43,260 nucleotides of DNA from Oscillospiraceae bacterium (GCA_017848055.1 JAGALZ010000016.1:1-43260); one strand, 5' to 3'. Shown: positions 16,700-26,329, counted from the stretch's first letter. Notes: generated from the sequence alone by a model not told the origin. A program made the numbers and translations.

Positions 16700-17242
16700 C
16701 TATTCTGTTATAAGAGCAGCGTAGTAATCGCTGAGAAGCTTAGCGGACTTGTTCATAAGATGCATGCTCTCTTCAGCTCTTTCGCTGTTTGCGTAAAGAC
16801 CTGCCTGAGCATATTCCTGAGCCTTCTTTGCGTAGTTAACTGCATTCTGAAGTTCGCTGTTTGCAGAAGCCTGCTTTGCAAGCTCTAAACAGGAAATTGA
16901 ACGAAGTGCGTTATATTCGTCACTGAAGCAGTCACTTCCGCTTTCAAGAAGCTCAAGTGCCTTCTGATAATTTCCTTCGCCGATAGCTCTCTTTGCCTCA
17001 ACGATAGAGAATGCCTCAGAGCTTCCGGATGAACGCTCGTCATCCTCAGGAATGAGTGAAGACATGGATATCTCAAGAACAGAAGCTAAGTATTCGAGAG
17101 TCTTGATTGAAGGAGTCGCAACTCCGCTTTCAATCTGACTGAGCATATTTCTGGTAATAAAGTCACCAACTACCTCGCTCTGTGTCATCTTTTTGGCAAG
17201 TCTGGCTTCCTTGAGTCGTCTGCCGAGTTCAGCTGAATTCAT
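16700..17242 (-). CDS. XRE-family regulator with helical (TPR-like) C-terminal domain
   Basis: A 180-residue DNA-binding protein. Residues about 6-62 form a Cro/CI-type helix-turn-helix (LGRRLKEARLAKKMTQSEV, then MLSQIESGVATPSIKTLEYLASVL). A short Ser/acid linker leads to a helical C-terminal part (about 78-175) with two or three TPR-like units (GNYQKALELLESG, AVNYAKKAQEYAQAGLY). This layout is found in small Rgg/TPR-type sensors, so the C-terminal region may bind a peptide or partner. Targets are unknown. It has a long leader (about 115 nt) with repeats that could be its own operator. SD GGGAGG precedes the ATG. Confidence 0.88.
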   Translation of the reverse strand: MNSAELGRRLKEARLAKKMTQSEVVGDFITRNMLSQIESGVATPSIKTLEYLASVLEISMSSLIPEDDERSSGSSEAFSIVEAKRAIGEGNYQKALELLESGSDCFSDEYNALRSISCLELAKQASANSELQNAVNYAKKAQEYAQAGLYANSERAEESMHLMNKSAKLLSDYYAALITE

Positions 17243-17361
17243 AGTGGTAAATACCTCCCTATAAGATGTGATACGACTTACAACGGATTTATATGCCGTA
17301 TAAACGATTTACTTGCGTTAAATCTTTTTCCTAAAAACACATTCTTGTAAACTTCATTTAC

Positions 17362-17390
17362 ATTATAGCAGACAATCTGTTGTTTTGCAA
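17362..17390 (-). promoter_or_regulatory. Promoter of the XRE regulator
   Basis: Minus strand TTGCAA (17385-17390), 17-nt spacer, TGC-TATAAT (extended -10, TATAAT at 17362-17367). The leader between the start and 17242 holds imperfect repeats of the type ACGAYTTAC-NNN-CG. Confidence 0.75.
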
Positions 17391-17445
17391 GCCTTTTAAG
17401 CAAAATAATAAAAATTTCATATAAAGGTCAGTATTTTTGCTTGCC

Positions 17446-17474
17446 TTGACAAACATATCCGTTTGAAGTACAAT
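17446..17474 (+). promoter_or_regulatory. Promoter of the LTA-synthase-like gene
   Basis: TTGACA (17446-17451), 17-nt spacer, TACAAT (17469-17474). The SD before ATG 17513 is weak. Confidence 0.8.
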
Positions 17475-17512
17475 TTTACTATAACTATAACGTTTACGAA
17501 AGCTGAGAAAAA

Positions 17513-19129
17513 ATGAGAAAAAGAAGAAACACAAAGGCAAACCGCCTGTTAGCAAAAATGTGTGCCTTGACCGGTATTCCGCTTGTAAAACGAGATGCCG
17601 ATAAAGAGCAGACAAAAGCTAAAAAGCATATACTTATACCCTGCCTCCTGACAGTGGCAGTGTTTTTGTGCCTTGTTATTCTGTTTGCAGCAATATGGAT
17701 AAGACGCTCTTTCGGTAAGGTGAGCATCGCATCGGTGCTTTTCACAATCCAGTTTGCCCAGGATGGATTTACTACGGGTGACATCATCGACGGCGTTGTA
17801 AATTGTCTTATTTTGCCGGTTGTTCTGACGTTTGTGATTTCAAGACTTGTGTTTTTGTCGTTCAACAGAAAATACACTTCCTACACTCTGAGAAATGCCG
17901 ATGTTAAGGTAGAACTGAATCTCAAAAAGAGAATTGTTCTTCCGATAGCAGGATTTATCTGTGCTTTATCTATCGTCCTTACACTCGTGATTCTGCCGAT
18001 TATTCAGTATGTTAAGTCGCTTGGTGTCGAAACTATGATTTATGATGAGCATTATGTTTTTCCGACAAGCGAGGTCGTCAGGTTCCCTGAGAAGAAAAGA
18101 AATCTCGTTTACATCTACCTTGAATCGATGGAAAATACCTATTCCGACAAGCAAAACGGCGGAGCCTTTGATGATAACTATATCCCTAATCTCACAGAGC
18201 TTGCACTAAGCGACGGCAATATAAGCTTTTCAAATTCCGATAAGCTCGGCGGAGCAAGCGTTTTCTCCGACGGAATGAGCTATACAATGGGTGCTTTTGT
18301 TTCAAGCACAACAGGTGTGCCAATCAACTCGCCGAATAATCTGAACAAGCGAAAGTATAAGTACAACTCCTTTATGCCCGGAATCAGAAGCCTCGAGGAT
18401 ATACTTCACGATGAGGGATATAATCAGATGCTTATCCAGGGAAGTACGGGTTATTTTGCGGGAATGAATCTATTTTACGGCAGGCATGATAACACAACTT
18501 TTTTCCCGTATGAGAGCTTTGTAAGTGATAAGCTCGTACCTGAGGGATATGACGTGTTCTGGGGAGTAGAGGATATAAAGGTCTATGACTATGCAAAGCT
18601 TCAGCTCTCTGAGCTTTCCAAGAAAGAAGAGCCGTTTGCTCTTACACTCTTTACAATCGACACTCATCGCCCCGAAGGATATATCTGCGAAAAGTGTGAG
18701 AATCAGCATTCCGAGCAGTATGCAAACGTAATTTCCTGCGCTGACAGACAAATAGTTGAGTTCCTCGACTGGCTCAGACAGCAGGATTACTATGAAAATA
18801 CTACAGTAATCGTAGTCGGTGACCACCCGAGCATGAACGAGGTATTCTTCTCGGATATAGGAGATTATACCAGAACTACATATAACTGCTTTATTAACAG
18901 TGCCGCTGATACGGAAAATGAGAACGGAAGAATTTTCTCAACAGCCGATATGCTCCCGACAACACTTGCTGCAATGGGTGCTGAGATTGAAGGCGAAAGA
19001 CTCGGTCTTGGAACAAATCTGTTTTCGGGTGTTCCGACACTTGCCGAAGAAATGGGAAGCGAGGAGCTTGTAAACGAGCTTAATGTGAAGTCAAAGTTCT
19101 ATAACCGCAACTTTTGGCTGTATGAATAG
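17513..19129 (+). CDS. LTA synthase / MdoB-like phosphoglycerol transferase (sulfatase fold)
   Basis: A 538-residue membrane enzyme. About three TM segments lie in the first 170 residues, followed by an extracellular sulfatase-type domain. Candidate metal ligands and nucleophile are Glu204 (YIYLESMENTYSD), Thr258 (GMSYTMGAF), His385 (DTHRPEGY) and Asp437-His438 (VVGDHPSM). The family polymerises or transfers glycerol phosphate from phosphatidylglycerol to glycolipid, polysaccharide or other surface acceptors. The N-terminal membrane part is shorter than in classical LtaS (five TM), closer to MdoB-like relatives, so the acceptor is uncertain. It is followed 14 nt later by a small membrane protein in the same operon. 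Confidence 0.88.
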   Translation: MRKRRNTKANRLLAKMCALTGIPLVKRDADKEQTKAKKHILIPCLLTVAVFLCLVILFAAIWIRRSFGKVSIASVLFTIQFAQDGFTTGDIIDGVVNCLILPVVLTFVISRLVFLSFNRKYTSYTLRNADVKVELNLKKRIVLPIAGFICALSIVLTLVILPIIQYVKSLGVETMIYDEHYVFPTSEVVRFPEKKRNLVYIYLESMENTYSDKQNGGAFDDNYIPNLTELALSDGNISFSNSDKLGGASVFSDGMSYTMGAFVSSTTGVPINSPNNLNKRKYKYNSFMPGIRSLEDILHDEGYNQMLIQGSTGYFAGMNLFYGRHDNTTFFPYESFVSDKLVPEGYDVFWGVEDIKVYDYAKLQLSELSKKEEPFALTLFTIDTHRPEGYICEKCENQHSEQYANVISCADRQIVEFLDWLRQQDYYENTTVIVVGDHPSMNEVFFSDIGDYTRTTYNCFINSAADTENENGRIFSTADMLPTTLAAMGAEIEGERLGLGTNLFSGVPTLAEEMGSEELVNELNVKSKFYNRNFWLYE

Positions 19130-19143
19130 AAAGAGGAAAAACT

Positions 19144-19647
19144 ATGGAAATGGACAGAATGCTGAAATTCACCGTCAAGACAATTCTTCTGTTTATAATA
19201 ATAAACCTTGGAATGTCAGTGCTGGTGCCGATTATAATGGGCGTTATAAACAACGGACTCGTTGATAACGATATACAGAAAATATTTGGCTCAGAGAAAG
19301 TACAGTCGTTTGTGGCGTGGCTGACAACAGTTACGCTTATGATGTGGGTGCTCTGGTCTGACTCGAAAAAGAATACCGCATATCAGTGCTTCGACGGGAT
19401 AAACACAGCCGTAACGTTTCTGCTTGTGTTTGTTGCTTACTTTATGCCGGTTCTGTATATAGACGAGGCAGGCGAAAAAATGAGCGTTTTTCTCAAGCAG
19501 TATTTCTTCGGTTGTCTGTGGATAAAAGGGGATTCCTACGAGACCGGAGCAATGCTCGCAGTGATTTTTGCCATAATCCCGATGCTGGCAATTTACATGC
19601 TCGTACATTATCTTTATCTCAGAAAACACCCCGAGTTAAACGATTAA
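19144..19647 (+). CDS. Unknown four-TM membrane protein
   Basis: A 167-residue protein with about four hydrophobic segments (near 9-33, 53-71, 87-105 and 136-157) and few charged residues outside the short loops. No family motif is recognised. It lies 14 nt after the LTA-synthase-like gene with AGAGGAAAA as SD, so it is probably co-transcribed and may act with that enzyme. No terminator with a good T-tract is visible after it. Confidence 0.75.
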   Translation: MEMDRMLKFTVKTILLFIIINLGMSVLVPIIMGVINNGLVDNDIQKIFGSEKVQSFVAWLTTVTLMMWVLWSDSKKNTAYQCFDGINTAVTFLLVFVAYFMPVLYIDEAGEKMSVFLKQYFFGCLWIKGDSYETGAMLAVIFAIIPMLAIYMLVHYLYLRKHPELND

Positions 19648-19653
19648 GGACAG

Positions 19654-19672
19654 CTACGAAAACGTTTGTCAA
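19654..19672. promoter_or_regulatory. cre-like element upstream of pilus operon
   Basis: The sequence contains GAAAACGTTTGTCAA, almost the same as the better cre-like site at 32106-32119 upstream of the first major pilin, and both follow ACAGCT. It is one base longer than the cre consensus, so CcpA binding here is doubtful. It lies about 90 bp upstream of the pilus operon -35. Confidence 0.35.
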
Positions 19673-19757
19673 GGGTTTTTGTACAATTTCGTCAATCTTC
19701 ATAAAAATAAACTTGAAATTTTTACGATTTTACGAAAGAAATAATTAGTAAAAAATC

Positions 19758-19787
19758 TTGATTGTTTGGGTGTAAATATGGTATAAT
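19758..19787 (+). promoter_or_regulatory. Promoter of the pilus assembly operon (extended -10)
   Basis: TTGATT (19758-19763), 18-nt spacer, TGG-TATAAT (TATAAT at 19782-19787). Confidence 0.85.
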
Positions 19788-19795
19788 ATAAAAAA

Positions 19796-19825
19796 TGCGT
19801 CTGTGTGTATTTTGACGCAGCTTTT
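19796..19825 (+). promoter_or_regulatory. Hairpin in the pilus operon leader
   Basis: TGCGTC (19796-19801) and GACGCA (19814-19819) form a 6-bp stem, followed by GCTTTTT, right after the predicted start. It looks like a weak terminator and could act as an attenuator of the operon. Confidence 0.45.
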
Positions 19826-19866
19826 TAATTAGCAATCAATTATTGTGGAGGTGTAATTAGAAAGAA

Positions 19867-21054
19867 ATGAAGAAGTTTGTATATCAAGCCAAGGATACGT
19901 CCGGTAAAACCATAAAGGGCACGATGGAGGCGGAAACCAGAGAAGAGGTCAGCGCGAAGATTTATGACCAAGGCTGGTTCCCGATTAAGATTCAGGCCGA
20001 CCTGGGTAAGGGCACCACTGGCATGCATAAGTTTACTACAAAGGAACTTTCTTTCTGCTGCCGTCAGCTGTCGGCAATGATGTCATCGGGTCTTACAATC
20101 GTAAAGGCTCTGGACATTCTTTACAAGCAAATGGGCAAAAAGGATGCCCAGCAGACGTGGCTGGACGTTTATGAAAACGTACAGAAGGGTGCAACTTTAA
20201 CAGAAGCACTTCAGGAAAAGTCCGGTGCATTCCCTGACTTCTTTATCAGTATGATAGGTGCCGGTGAATCATCAGGTACACTTGATACCGTTATGGCAAG
20301 ACTTCAGGACCACTACGCTAAGGAAAACAAGACAACCAATAAGGTAAAGGGTGCTATGACATACCCTATCGTGCTTGCTGTACTTTGTGTAGTAATGGTA
20401 ATCGGTATGTTTACTCTCATTCTTCCTAACTTCAGAGATATGGGTAATGAAGAGGATATGAGCGTTATCACAAAGGCACTGTTTGCATTCAGTGACTTTG
20501 TAATTGAAAAATGGTGGCTGCTTATTATCATCGTTCTGGTAATAGTATTTGCAATCATCTACGGACTGAAAGTCAAATCGGTACGTCTCAAGTTTGACGA
20601 GCTCAAGCTCAAGATGCCGAAGGTCGGCGGACTTATCAAGATTATCTACACAGGTAGATTCGCAAGAACAATGTCATCGCTGTACTCATCAGGTATCCCT
20701 ATGGTAGAATGTCTTGAACGTTCTTCAAAGATTCTCGGAAACACCTTCGTTGATGAAGCATTTATCCAGATTGTTGACGAAGTAAAGCAGGGCCAGCCGC
20801 TCTCAACTTCAATCCAGAAGACAGACGTGTTCGATTCAATGTTCTGTTCAATCGTATACGTAGGTGAAGAGTCAGGTGCTCTTGACGAAATTCTTTCTAA
20901 GACCGCTGATTACTACGAAGAAGAATCAGACGCTGCAATCGAAAGACTCGTAGGACTTATGGAACCGCTTATGATTGTAATCATGGGTGTGGCAATCGGT
21001 CTTTGTCTTGCAGGTATTTTCCCACTGCTCTACGGCGGTATGGATATCGAATAA
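19867..21054 (+). CDS. pilC: Type IV pilus inner-membrane platform protein
   Basis: This 395-residue protein of the GspF/PilC family begins with FVYQAKDTSGKTIKGTMEAE, the typical start. Two repeated T2SSF domains follow (about 60-185 and 260-385), with the signature GAGESSGTLDTVMARL in the first and VGEESGALDEILSKTADYYEEE in the second. TM helices lie near 165-190, 217-240 and 365-390. PilC anchors the PilB and PilT motors at the membrane and passes their rotation or movement to the growing pilus. It is the first gene of the assembly operon. GGAGGTG lies 13 nt before the ATG, a long spacing; a stop codon just upstream rules out a longer protein. Confidence 0.95.
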   Translation: MKKFVYQAKDTSGKTIKGTMEAETREEVSAKIYDQGWFPIKIQADLGKGTTGMHKFTTKELSFCCRQLSAMMSSGLTIVKALDILYKQMGKKDAQQTWLDVYENVQKGATLTEALQEKSGAFPDFFISMIGAGESSGTLDTVMARLQDHYAKENKTTNKVKGAMTYPIVLAVLCVVMVIGMFTLILPNFRDMGNEEDMSVITKALFAFSDFVIEKWWLLIIIVLVIVFAIIYGLKVKSVRLKFDELKLKMPKVGGLIKIIYTGRFARTMSSLYSSGIPMVECLERSSKILGNTFVDEAFIQIVDEVKQGQPLSTSIQKTDVFDSMFCSIVYVGEESGALDEILSKTADYYEEESDAAIERLVGLMEPLMIVIMGVAIGLCLAGIFPLLYGGMDIE

Positions 21055-21102
21055 TTGCAAGAGAAAAGGCTTGCTTAATAAAACAGAGAGGTGAATTAAA
21101 AA

Positions 21103-22716
21103 ATGCTGTCATTTGATATATCTGATAGAAAGATTTACGCCGTAAAGGGCGAAAACGTCGGCGGAAAGATTAAGATTGACCGTTCATGCGAAATCGATGT
21201 TCCTGCTGATATGATAGTAAACGGTGAGGTCGTAAACCTTACAGGCGTAAGTGATGTAATCCTTACAAAAATCCGTGAGGAGAGTATGTTCGATAAGAAC
21301 GCTATTCTTACCTTCTCCTCAAGCAACATCGTGTTCAAGGAACTTGTAATTCCAAAGGCAAAGCCTGACCAGTTCCTTTCAATGGTACAGAACCAGATGA
21401 TTCACGAAATGGGTATTACCAACGATTTCAGTATTTCATATACTATCGTAGGTGAAGCAGGCCCTGATAACCCAGGTGCTATGAAGGTTCTTGCTACAGC
21501 TTGTCCGTTTGCAGTAGTAGAAAGCTACAGAAAGCTGTTCAACATTATGAACATCTCCCTCAAGAGTGCAAACATCAGCTGTAACTCAATCTCAAGAATC
21601 GTAATTGCCGACAAGTCAAACGCTAACAAGATGCCACTTCTTGTAATGCAGCTTGACCCTAACTTCCTCGGCATGACACTCTTCGAGAACGGCCAGATGG
21701 CATTCGCCAGATACGTTCCTATCGCTGAAGAGGACTATGACTCTGAAGACTACATAATCGAAGCTATGACTGAGAACATCTTCAGAATGACACAGTTCAA
21801 TAAGGCAAGAGGCGGCCCTGGTATCGCAAACGTAATCCTCTATGGTCAGATTGAGGACTACATCAAGTACGCTGACGAGCTTGCTAAGATGGATATCTCA
21901 GTTTCCATTCTCCCTGTACCTTCCCAGATTACAGGATATGAAAACTTCGAGTTTACACTCTATGCAAATGCAATCGGTGCTCTCTACAAGAGAAACAAGC
22001 TTACAGAGCGTATCAACCTCATCGAAATCGACTCCTCAACAGGTCGTTCAACAGCAGCTAACAAGCAGTTCCTTCTTTATCTGCTCGCAGGTGTTGCAGC
22101 TGTAGTAGTAGTAATTGCTGCAGGTAAGATTGCACTGAGCGCTTGGAACAGCTCGGTAGAAAAGGATATCGATAAGATTAATTCCGAAATTTCCGCAACA
22201 AGGGAAAAAATCAGCACAAGTACAAAGTACGATAGAATGCTCACTAAGCTCAATTCCTACTTCACTGTAGTTGATAACGCTACAAAGGCATTCGAAACAC
22301 TTCCGCTCCTCGAGCTTGAGACATACGAGCTTTTAGCTAATCTTGCTATCGAAAACGGTGCTATCGTATCCGAAACAGCAACAGGTTTTGCTGACTTCTC
22401 ATACAGCATCGGCGGTACAGTTACAATCAGCAACGTTAAGTTCAAGAGCCACGAGGATATGACAAACTTCGTAAGAGCTGTCGATGACTCAGGTATGTTC
22501 TACGACTACACATTTACAGGATTTAATACCGAGACACTCAAGCCTTCAGGCGATAAGGACAAGGATGAAGATGATGATACTACAACACCTGTAGTAGATG
22601 CAGAAGGTAATCTCGTATACATTCTCCCATCCATGACAGTAACCCTTAAGGAAGGCGACTACGAAAAGCTCATCGCTCAGCAGAACCCAACTACACAGGA
22701 AGGAGCTAATCAATAA
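21103..22716 (+). CDS. PilM-PilN fusion (pilus assembly)
   Basis: A 537-residue protein. Residues about 1-310 have the actin-like PilM pattern (MLSFDISDRKIYAVKGENVG, then LPLVMQLDPNFLGMTLFENG-type strands), which binds nucleotide and sits on the cytoplasmic side. A single TM segment (about 323-345) is followed by a coiled coil and an extracytoplasmic alpha/beta domain as in PilN. In most bacteria PilM and PilN are separate and joined only by the N-terminal tail of PilN, so here the pair is encoded as one chain. The C-terminus has an acidic Asp/Glu-rich insert (DKDKDEDDDTTTP). The stop overlaps the start of the PilO-like gene by 1 nt. Confidence 0.88.
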   Translation: MLSFDISDRKIYAVKGENVGGKIKIDRSCEIDVPADMIVNGEVVNLTGVSDVILTKIREESMFDKNAILTFSSSNIVFKELVIPKAKPDQFLSMVQNQMIHEMGITNDFSISYTIVGEAGPDNPGAMKVLATACPFAVVESYRKLFNIMNISLKSANISCNSISRIVIADKSNANKMPLLVMQLDPNFLGMTLFENGQMAFARYVPIAEEDYDSEDYIIEAMTENIFRMTQFNKARGGPGIANVILYGQIEDYIKYADELAKMDISVSILPVPSQITGYENFEFTLYANAIGALYKRNKLTERINLIEIDSSTGRSTAANKQFLLYLLAGVAAVVVVIAAGKIALSAWNSSVEKDIDKINSEISATREKISTSTKYDRMLTKLNSYFTVVDNATKAFETLPLLELETYELLANLAIENGAIVSETATGFADFSYSIGGTVTISNVKFKSHEDMTNFVRAVDDSGMFYDYTFTGFNTETLKPSGDKDKDEDDDTTTPVVDAEGNLVYILPSMTVTLKEGDYEKLIAQQNPTTQEGANQ

Positions 22717-23456
22717 TGAATCTTACACAAAAGGATAAAATTACACTTGGCGTCCTTGTTATAGTACTCTCACTGTTTATAGGACTCTGGTTCATAATCA
22801 AGCCGGCTTGGGGCGAAGTACAGGACAATAAGAAGAAGTATAATGAACTCAAGGGCGAGTACGCAACACTCCAGACAGAGCTCCAGAATAAGGAGAATGT
22901 TAAGGAGCAGGTTCAGAATAAGTATGACGAATGTGCTGAAATGGCAAAGATGTTCTACTCAGATGAAAAGGACCGTGAGCTTGCTCACCAGGTAGTACAG
23001 CAGCTTGAAAGCGTAGGAATCGTAGTAACAGGACAGACAACAGCTCACGCAACAAAGATTCTCTCACCTTACAGATACAGAGAAAATGAGCTTTCTATCC
23101 CGAGCAGCGATTACGCAAACATCAACGAGGACGAACAGTCTAAGGCAGCAGCACTTATTGCTCCACAGACAGTAGGTTGCTATACTTATAACATCGAATT
23201 CAGAGAGGCAGACAGAGATAAGATATTCAAGTTCATCGAAAATCTTACTACATACGACCATACAACAATGGTAGTTACAAGCCTTTCCTTCGAGGTTTCC
23301 GATATGGAAAAGGAGGAAGCTCCTACAACACCAGCTCCAGACGAAGAAGATGATGACGAGAATAAGCCGGTACTCGAAGAGGACCACTACGGCGAAGGAA
23401 GCATCACCCTCGAGCTTTACTATATGAAAGCGCCTGAAGAGCCAATCATCGACTAG
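22716..23456 (+). CDS. PilO-like pilus assembly protein
   Basis: A 246-residue protein with a short cytoplasmic start, one TM helix (about 10-32), a coiled coil (about 35-75) and an extracytoplasmic domain of mixed alpha/beta type. A Pro/Asp/Glu-rich tract (about 200-225) interrupts the C-terminal part. PilO pairs with PilN to form the alignment subcomplex. The identification rests on topology, coiled coil and position directly after the PilM-PilN gene (TAATG overlap); primary sequence is weakly conserved in this family. A hairpin without T-tract (23459-23479) lies just after the stop. Confidence 0.8.
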   Translation: MNLTQKDKITLGVLVIVLSLFIGLWFIIKPAWGEVQDNKKKYNELKGEYATLQTELQNKENVKEQVQNKYDECAEMAKMFYSDEKDRELAHQVVQQLESVGIVVTGQTTAHATKILSPYRYRENELSIPSSDYANINEDEQSKAAALIAPQTVGCYTYNIEFREADRDKIFKFIENLTTYDHTTMVVTSLSFEVSDMEKEEAPTTPAPDEEDDDENKPVLEEDHYGEGSITLELYYMKAPEEPIID

Positions 23457-23590
23457 TATTCAGCAAAAGCTGCTGAATGGACAAATTCAGATTAATCTTA
23501 CTACAATGCGATTAGGTGAAGGCGAGAAATTGCTTTCACCATATCGTGTTTTATGAAGATATGTAAAAATCATCAGAAAGGATGGTATTT

Positions 23591-25894
23591 ATGGCAAGTT
23601 TTAAGCTGAACAAAGATAGCAATAAAAAGGGCTCAACCCTGCTTACTGTTGTCGTAGTATCCTGCTTTGCCGCAATACTCATTGCAGCAGTACTCGGATT
23701 TGTACAGCGTGCACATAAGAATGCATTCATAAACTACAACTCCGAACAGGCATACTACATTGCAACATCCGCTCTTGATAGTATCCATGACTATCTCGAG
23801 AAGGACGGCGCTGACTATACAACTCTGCTTTCAATGGCTCAGGCTAACGGCGGTGCAGGCTCCAAGGGAACAGTCAAGCTCGGCGACTATATGGTCGAGG
23901 ACATTATCCCGGGCGGTGAATGTGACATTAACGTTGCGTTTATGGGAACAGCCTATATCCGAGTGTCCGTTACAGGAAAGTGCAACGGTCAGGAAAAGAC
24001 AATCAATGCTTACTACTCTGTAGTAACAAACTCTGTACCTGCTCAGATTGATAATGCTATCTATGCAGATGCGAGCATCACATTCTCACTCTCTGCTGAA
24101 AATGCAGGTTCAGTAACATCGAACGGTGAGTATAGAACATCCAATAACTCCAAGTCATCCGGTTCCATCATCACAGACGGCAACTTCCACGTTAACACAT
24201 CTTATACATGGACAGACGACCCTGACGGATGCGGAAGCTTTATCGTTGTAGGTAAGAACTTCCTCAACGAAAACTCCGGTACAACATTCTATCCGAACTA
24301 TTCGAAGGTTCTCGAGCAGAATGCTTCAGAGTTTATTACAATCGAAGGTGGCTTTATGCCAAGACAGAGCATGAAGGTAGGTACTGCTCCAAAGGTAATG
24401 GACATCTACGCAAACTCTGTATACCTCGGTGGTGCTAAGGGTTCCAATACATACTACGATACAGCTCTCGGCGGCGGACCAAACTCCATGCAGCTCGAGA
24501 TGTTCGGTAATATGTACTGCTACAAGATTGAAAATGCAACAGACCCTAACTACGGTCACGCTGATGATGGTGACTTTATCGTAAATAACGATGCTACATC
24601 TATGGACCTTACAGGTAATATGTACGTTGAAGGCGATATCGTTGCAATGACAAACCACGAAGTAAGAATTACAGGTACTCTCTATATCTCCGATACAACA
24701 CAGATTACTACAATGAATAACCGTGGTGTAATCTGCGACTCTATCAGCTTCTCAACAAATTCACCTGAGAAGACCCGTCAGCTTATCGCAGATAACAAAA
24801 TCAGAATTCCTAAGATTTCCGGCGGTTCTGATTTCTACAGTGCAACAGAGTTCCAGAACCTTATTAACAGCACAAACGATGCAGATAAGGCAAGACTTGC
24901 TGAAATCGTTAAGACAGATGCTATCGTTCACTCAGTTTCAAATTCCAGAAACTATAAGCCGTCAACTGATTACAACGACTATAAGCGTGACTATCAGACA
25001 ACAGCTGAGTTCGTTGAGGATACTGATACTGTAAAGAACCTCTATAGCAACGCTCTTGTTACAAACAGTAACAAGATTTCAAACTTTGCAACAAAGTTTA
25101 ACGACACCTACACAGGTATTGAGTTTGATTATGTTGTAGATGATAATTATTGCCTTATTGATAATACTCAGATTGACCAGCTCAAGCAGAAGGACATTCT
25201 CATTGATATGACTCAGTTCTCAGGAGATTGCGTAATCGTAATTGATACAAACAATCAGTCAAGAACATTTGAAAGCGTTAATATTATCGTAAAGAATCAG
25301 GTTAAGGCAGACGACGGTACTATTACAACACCTGCTGAAGGCTTCTGTTACATCATTCTCGCTTACGACAATAATAATTCAACAACAAGCCAGCTCAATC
25401 TCCAGTGGGTTAATATCTTCGATTACTGCACTTATAAGAATGTAATCAAGGATGGAAAGGCAATCAACCTTACCTCATATGTTGGTGCTGATGACGATGT
25501 TATCAACGATATCTACACAAATCAGATTTACACACCAAACCTTGGAAGAACATACCTTATGATTAACGAGGGCGACAAGCTTACATTCCCACAGAACTCA
25601 TCAAGCTATATCTGCGAAGCAATTCTCTATGCTCCGGGTGTTAATGTAGAAAGCCAGGGTTGCGGTCATAGCGGACTTAAGTTCCTCTTTGACGCTACCA
25701 AGCAGGACGTTATCACAGGATTTAGCAATGACAAGAGAGTAGGCTTCCTCGGAGCTATGATTTGTGAATCCTTCAAGGACGTAAGTAATACATTCGGTGT
25801 AGCCTTCTCAGCTCCGGCCCCAGGCTCGGGCGTTGGTGCTTCAGGCTCTGCTAACAAGACACAGGTATCGTTCAGCCACTATGAATCAAGATAA
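23591..25894 (+). CDS. Large PilX/GspK-like minor pilin (tip candidate)
   Basis: About 767 residues from ATG 23591; ATG 23582 directly abuts AAAGG, whereas AAAGGATGG is well placed for 23591. The prepilin-type start KKG-STLLTVVVVSCFAAIL has glycine before the cleavage site but Thr, not Glu, at mature position 5. Major pilins use Glu5 to pair with the neighbouring subunit; GspK/PilX-type tip pilins often lack it, so this may cap the fibre. The long remainder is beta-rich with Asn/Thr/Ser-rich repeats and few cysteines, like a surface adhesin. It lies in the assembly operon, 134 nt after the PilO-like gene. Confidence 0.82.
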   Translation: MASFKLNKDSNKKGSTLLTVVVVSCFAAILIAAVLGFVQRAHKNAFINYNSEQAYYIATSALDSIHDYLEKDGADYTTLLSMAQANGGAGSKGTVKLGDYMVEDIIPGGECDINVAFMGTAYIRVSVTGKCNGQEKTINAYYSVVTNSVPAQIDNAIYADASITFSLSAENAGSVTSNGEYRTSNNSKSSGSIITDGNFHVNTSYTWTDDPDGCGSFIVVGKNFLNENSGTTFYPNYSKVLEQNASEFITIEGGFMPRQSMKVGTAPKVMDIYANSVYLGGAKGSNTYYDTALGGGPNSMQLEMFGNMYCYKIENATDPNYGHADDGDFIVNNDATSMDLTGNMYVEGDIVAMTNHEVRITGTLYISDTTQITTMNNRGVICDSISFSTNSPEKTRQLIADNKIRIPKISGGSDFYSATEFQNLINSTNDADKARLAEIVKTDAIVHSVSNSRNYKPSTDYNDYKRDYQTTAEFVEDTDTVKNLYSNALVTNSNKISNFATKFNDTYTGIEFDYVVDDNYCLIDNTQIDQLKQKDILIDMTQFSGDCVIVIDTNNQSRTFESVNIIVKNQVKADDGTITTPAEGFCYIILAYDNNNSTTSQLNLQWVNIFDYCTYKNVIKDGKAINLTSYVGADDDVINDIYTNQIYTPNLGRTYLMINEGDKLTFPQNSSSYICEAILYAPGVNVESQGCGHSGLKFLFDATKQDVITGFSNDKRVGFLGAMICESFKDVSNTFGVAFSAPAPGSGVGASGSANKTQVSFSHYESR

Positions 25895-25906
25895 GGAGGG
25901 GAACCT

Positions 25907-26329
25907 ATGAGTTTCTTTAAGAAGCTTTCTAAGAAGAAAAAGAATAATGAGGGTATGACTCTCGTCGAGGTTCTCGTCTCAGTAACTTTGTTTGCAATTA
26001 TGGCGGGTATGATTCTCGCTGCTGCAAACTTCTCAATCCGCACTCAGGCTGAAACCGAGAAGTGGAATGAGCAGACTGATAATCAGTCAACATATCTCTC
26101 AAAGAACCGTTCAAATGCCGTTGAAGACGGCGCAGGAGACCCTACAGGTATCGAATTTACAGGAGGCGGAACAACCTACGAGCTTAAGATTGTTGTCGAT
26201 GGTAACATCACAGGAACAGGCGCAATGGTTCCCGTTTACGACGTAAATACTCAGTATAAGTATACCGATGCCGGTGACGCTCTCCCAACTGATGAAGATA
26301 CTCATCTGAGATTCTTCAGAGTAGACTAG
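25907..26329 (+). CDS. Minor pilin, PilV/GspI-like
   Basis: A 140-residue prepilin. After a basic leader (KKLSKKKKNNEG) comes the processing site G-MTLVE (Glu at mature position 5), a single hydrophobic helix (about 17-40) and a short globular part. The size and the N-terminal Met of the mature protein are typical of minor pilins that help start fibre assembly. It lies 12 nt after the tip-candidate gene and 18 nt before the next minor pilin, with SD GGAGGGG. Confidence 0.88.
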   Translation: MSFFKKLSKKKKNNEGMTLVEVLVSVTLFAIMAGMILAAANFSIRTQAETEKWNEQTDNQSTYLSKNRSNAVEDGAGDPTGIEFTGGGTTYELKIVVDGNITGTGAMVPVYDVNTQYKYTDAGDALPTDEDTHLRFFRVD

